Below, piece by piece: positions 52,107 to 54,990 of a stretch of 54,990 bases of DNA (positions within the stretch are counted from its first letter, which is position 1; each line of letters starts with the position of its first letter). The position numbers and the translations under genes are program-made. Under the pieces are notes generated by a model. The model saw nothing but the letters and a program-made list of their open reading frames with translations, searched no databases and was not told the DNA's origin. The stretch comes from Alphaproteobacteria bacterium. GTDB lineage: Bacteria; Pseudomonadota; Alphaproteobacteria; SHWA01. The stretch spans positions 1-54,990 of the forward strand of contig SHWA01000005.1 of the NCBI GenBank assembly GCA_009693995.1, written 5' to 3'.

Positions 52107-53837
52107 TCAGGCGTCGTAGTCGGAGGCGTCGCGGTGGCTGGCGGCCGGGTCGATCTTGACGTCGACGACGGCCGGCCCGCCCGCCTTGTGGGCCGCCTCC
52201 AGCGCGTCGCGCAGCTCGCTCCGGTGGGTCACGGTGAAGCCCTTGGCGCCCATGCCCTCGCCGACCTTGGCGAAGTCGATCTCGCCGTAGTCGACGGCGA
52301 TCCGTTGGTTGCCGAGGTTGTCGCGCACCATGCCGAGGCCCTTGTTGTTGGCAACCACATAGACCACGTCGAGCCCACGATCGACCGCGGTCGGAATCGC
52401 GTTCATGGTCATGGCGAAGCCGCCGTCGCCGCTGACGCTGGTGACGCGCTTGGCGGGGTGCACGAGCTTCGCGGCGGTCGCCGCCGGCGGGCTCCAGCCC
52501 ATCCCGCCGAGGCCCCCCGGCGCGACCAATTGGTTCGGGTGGCGCAGGCGGAGCGCGACAGTGGCCCAGATGCGGTTGGTGCCGGCATCCAAGGTGAGCA
52601 GATCGTCGGGGCCCAGGAAGTCCTGCAGGGTGCGCACGATGTCGGCGTTGTGCAGCGTGCCGGAGATGGTCGGGATCTCGGGGATATGGCCGTAATCGGT
52701 CTCGGCCTTGATGCGCTCGATCAGGGCGAGCCGTGTCTCGCGTCCTTCCGCCGGTAGATCGAGCGCCGCCAGCATGTCGAGAGCGTCACCCACGTCGCCG
52801 GTGATGGCGAGCTGGACCGGATAGACCCAGCCCGCGTTGCGCGGATCGACGTCGATCTGGGCCAGGGTCTGCTCATCGGGGCGGATCAGGCTGCGGCTGC
52901 GGAATTTGGTGTATTCGGGGCCCATGCTGACGCCGAGCATCAGCACGAAGTCCGCCGTGCCCACCATCCGGTTGGCGCAGCGGGCGCCCCAGTTGCCCAT
53001 CATGCCGACGGCGATGGGGCAGGTTTCGTCCACCACGCCCTTGCCGTGATAACTGGTGGCAACCGCGATGCCGAGACGCTCGGCGAGGGCTTGCAGCTTG
53101 GGGCCGCTGCCGCTCATGTAGACGCCGTTGCCGGCGACGATAACCGGATGCTTGGCCGCACGAATCATCTCGCCCAGCCGCCCGATCGCCAGCGGATCGG
53201 GCCGGGCCGGGGTGAACTTCAGATAGCCGGGCGTGCCGTAGAGGCGGGCGCGCGGCGCCTCCGGCAAGTCTTTCAGGATGATGTCGGTCTTCATGATCAC
53301 CGCCGCCGGCCCCTGGCGCGGCAGCGCCGCGTGCTTGAGGGCGAGCTGGATGCCATAGACCGCCTCGACCGGCTGGGTGGCGTAGGTGGTGAACTTGGTC
53401 ATGGTCTTGAGCACGGCCATGGCGTCGCCGGCGCCGTAGTCGCCGGTCATGGTCTGATAGACGCCCATCTGAGCGAAGCCGTCATAGCAGGAGGTGTCGG
53501 TCAGGATCACCATCGGCGAGCCGGAGTAGTAGGCCTCCAGGATGCCGAAGCCGCCGGTGGTGGTGGCGAAGGCGCCCTGGCCCATGAACACCCCCGGCCG
53601 CCCGGTCAGTTTGCCGGTCACCTGGGCCATCACCGAGGCGCACTGCTCGGAGCGCGTGAGGACCACGTCGAACTCCTGGCGCCGGGCATGGAACGCCCTG
53701 AGCGACCAAGTGATGCCGAGCCCGGGCAGGGTGAAGGCGCGGGTCGCGCCGCCCTCGATCAAGGCCTGGAGGACTCCTTCGTTGGTGCGCATGACGCCCC
53801 TGCTTGGCCGCTTGCCGGTGAAATTGCGCGCGATCAT
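52107..53837 (-). CDS. thiamine pyrophosphate-dependent enzyme (acetolactate synthase-like)
   Basis: N-terminal GGATRAFTLPGLGITWS...VLTRSEQCASVMAQVTGKLTGRPGVFMGQG; C-terminal SVSGDGGFAMTMNAIPTAVDRGLDVVYVVANNKGLGMVRD. Confidence 0.9.
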   Translation of the reverse strand: MIARNFTGKRPSRGVMRTNEGVLQALIEGGATRAFTLPGLGITWSLRAFHARRQEFDVVLTRSEQCASVMAQVTGKLTGRPGVFMGQGAFATTTGGFGILEAYYSGSPMVILTDTSCYDGFAQMGVYQTMTGDYGAGDAMAVLKTMTKFTTYATQPVEAVYGIQLALKHAALPRQGPAAVIMKTDIILKDLPEAPRARLYGTPGYLKFTPARPDPLAIGRLGEMIRAAKHPVIVAGNGVYMSGSGPKLQALAERLGIAVATSYHGKGVVDETCPIAVGMMGNWGARCANRMVGTADFVLMLGVSMGPEYTKFRSRSLIRPDEQTLAQIDVDPRNAGWVYPVQLAITGDVGDALDMLAALDLPAEGRETRLALIERIKAETDYGHIPEIPTISGTLHNADIVRTLQDFLGPDDLLTLDAGTNRIWATVALRLRHPNQLVAPGGLGGMGWSPPAATAAKLVHPAKRVTSVSGDGGFAMTMNAIPTAVDRGLDVVYVVANNKGLGMVRDNLGNQRIAVDYGEIDFAKVGEGMGAKGFTVTHRSELRDALEAAHKAGGPAVVDVKIDPAASHRDASDYDA

Positions 53838-53897
53838 AGTGAGCCGACCCACATCCGTCCAACTACGGCCACTCTCGCGCAGCCTTCGGAATCCGGC

Positions 53898-54845
53898 TTG
53901 AGCGCCTCCGCCACGCCTCCCATCCCGCCCGTGCTGGTGACCGGCGCCGCCGGCTTCCTCGGCGCTTGGACCATCGCGCACCTGTTGCGCCGGGGCGCCG
54001 CGGTCACGGCCTTCGACATCGAACCGGACCGCCGCCGCCTGACCCAATTGGTGGGGGAGCCGAGCGCGGCGACGGTGCCCTGGATCACCGGCGACATCAC
54101 CGCTGGAACGGTCCTGCACTCAGCCATGGAACGATCGGGTGCGCGCGCCCTCCTGCACCTGGCGGCGTTGCAGATCCCGGCCTGCCGGGCGAACCCAGTG
54201 CTGGGCGCCGAGGTCAACGTGATCGGACAGTTGCGCGCCTTCGAGGCGGCGCGCGCCCTCGGCCTCGAGAAAGTCGTCTACACCAGTTCCATCGCCGCCC
54301 TGCCGCGCGGGGCGCTGGCCGCGCCCGGCAACCTCTACGGGGTCTTCAAGCGCGCGGCTGAGGACATCGCCAAGGTCTATTGCCAGGACCACGGGGTGCC
54401 GAGCCTTGGCTTGCGCCCCTATGTCGTCTACGGCGTCGGCCGTGATGCGGGGGAGACCGCGCCGATCACCACGGCGATCCGGGCCGCCGCCTTCGGCGAA
54501 GATTACGCCATGCCCTTTGCCGGCAGCGGCGCCTTCCAGTACGCGGCCGAGGTCGCCGACATCATCGTCCGCTGCCTCGGCGCGCCGATCGCCGGCGCGG
54601 CGGTCGCCGACCTCTCGACCACGACTGTGACCGTCGACGACGTGATCGCGGCGATCCGCCGCCAGGTGCCGGGGGCGCGCATCGTGCCATCCGCCGAGCC
54701 GCGGCCCGCCCCTGCCGTCGCCTTCGACGACGGGCCGCTCCGCCGGCTGATCGGCGACTGGGGGCGCGTCTCGCTGGACGAGGGCATCGCGGCGACGATC
54801 CGAGCGTTCCGCCGCGTGGCGGCGGGCCATCCCGCGCTCGGCTGA
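53898..54845 (+). CDS. NAD(P)-dependent epimerase/reductase
   Basis: VLVTGAAGFLGAWTIAHLLRRGAAVTAFD, ALLHLAALQIP, YTSSIAAL, NLYGVFKRAAEDIAK; TTG start. Confidence 0.9.
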   Translation: MSASATPPIPPVLVTGAAGFLGAWTIAHLLRRGAAVTAFDIEPDRRRLTQLVGEPSAATVPWITGDITAGTVLHSAMERSGARALLHLAALQIPACRANPVLGAEVNVIGQLRAFEAARALGLEKVVYTSSIAALPRGALAAPGNLYGVFKRAAEDIAKVYCQDHGVPSLGLRPYVVYGVGRDAGETAPITTAIRAAAFGEDYAMPFAGSGAFQYAAEVADIIVRCLGAPIAGAAVADLSTTTVTVDDVIAAIRRQVPGARIVPSAEPRPAPAVAFDDGPLRRLIGDWGRVSLDEGIAATIRAFRRVAAGHPALG

Positions 54846-54990
54846 GAGCTTGGAAATGTATTGGGCCGTCAACGGCGGAATGGGCGGGTGGATTGCGGAA
54901 CGTTGGAGCGGCGGTGGCTGGGGGTGCCGGGGCGGTGCGGGGGCGGTCGTTTGGTGCGCGTGGCGGCCGCCTGGCGAGAGCGTAGGGTCG

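Noticed and set aside
54910-54950. G-rich run resembling a G-quadruplex at the window end
   Set aside because: Only three clear runs of three or more G; expected by chance at this GC and truncated by the window edge

Overview
High-GC, alphaproteobacterial-type chromosomal window, densely coding. Most of it is housekeeping: fabH/plsX/rpmF/yceD with ihfA and a MerR regulator; bamE; an H+-PPase; a siroheme/sulfite-reductase operon with a divergent Lrp/AsnC regulator; nadE/gltX/cysS/trmJ/rpsD; purC-purS-purQ-purL-bolA-grxD; one tRNA-Pro(GGG). The parts most worth a second look are: (1) a minus-strand operon archease-RtcB-HPF/cold-shock fusion-SlyX-like, beside a DUF3775 gene whose promoter carries an FNR/FixK-like site in class II geometry; (2) an apparent intergenic minus-strand sRNA (CU-loop hairpin plus U7 terminator) sharing an intergenic region and a perfect TTGAG-N4-CTCAA dyad with hemN; (3) hemN itself, split over three frames with about 60 codons missing; (4) a lower-GC patch with a LEM-3-like GIY-YIG protein on the 3' side of tRNA-Pro; (5) a YgiB-YgiC-DUF350 cassette; (6) a TIGR04282-like GT / GT-C / radical SAM-SPASM / GT2 cluster of unknown product whose first gene lacks a canonical start; (7) several genes with frame lesions, one at a (GGACC)3 repeat where two units would restore the frame. 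All calls come from reading the sequence and supplied translations; no database search was run.
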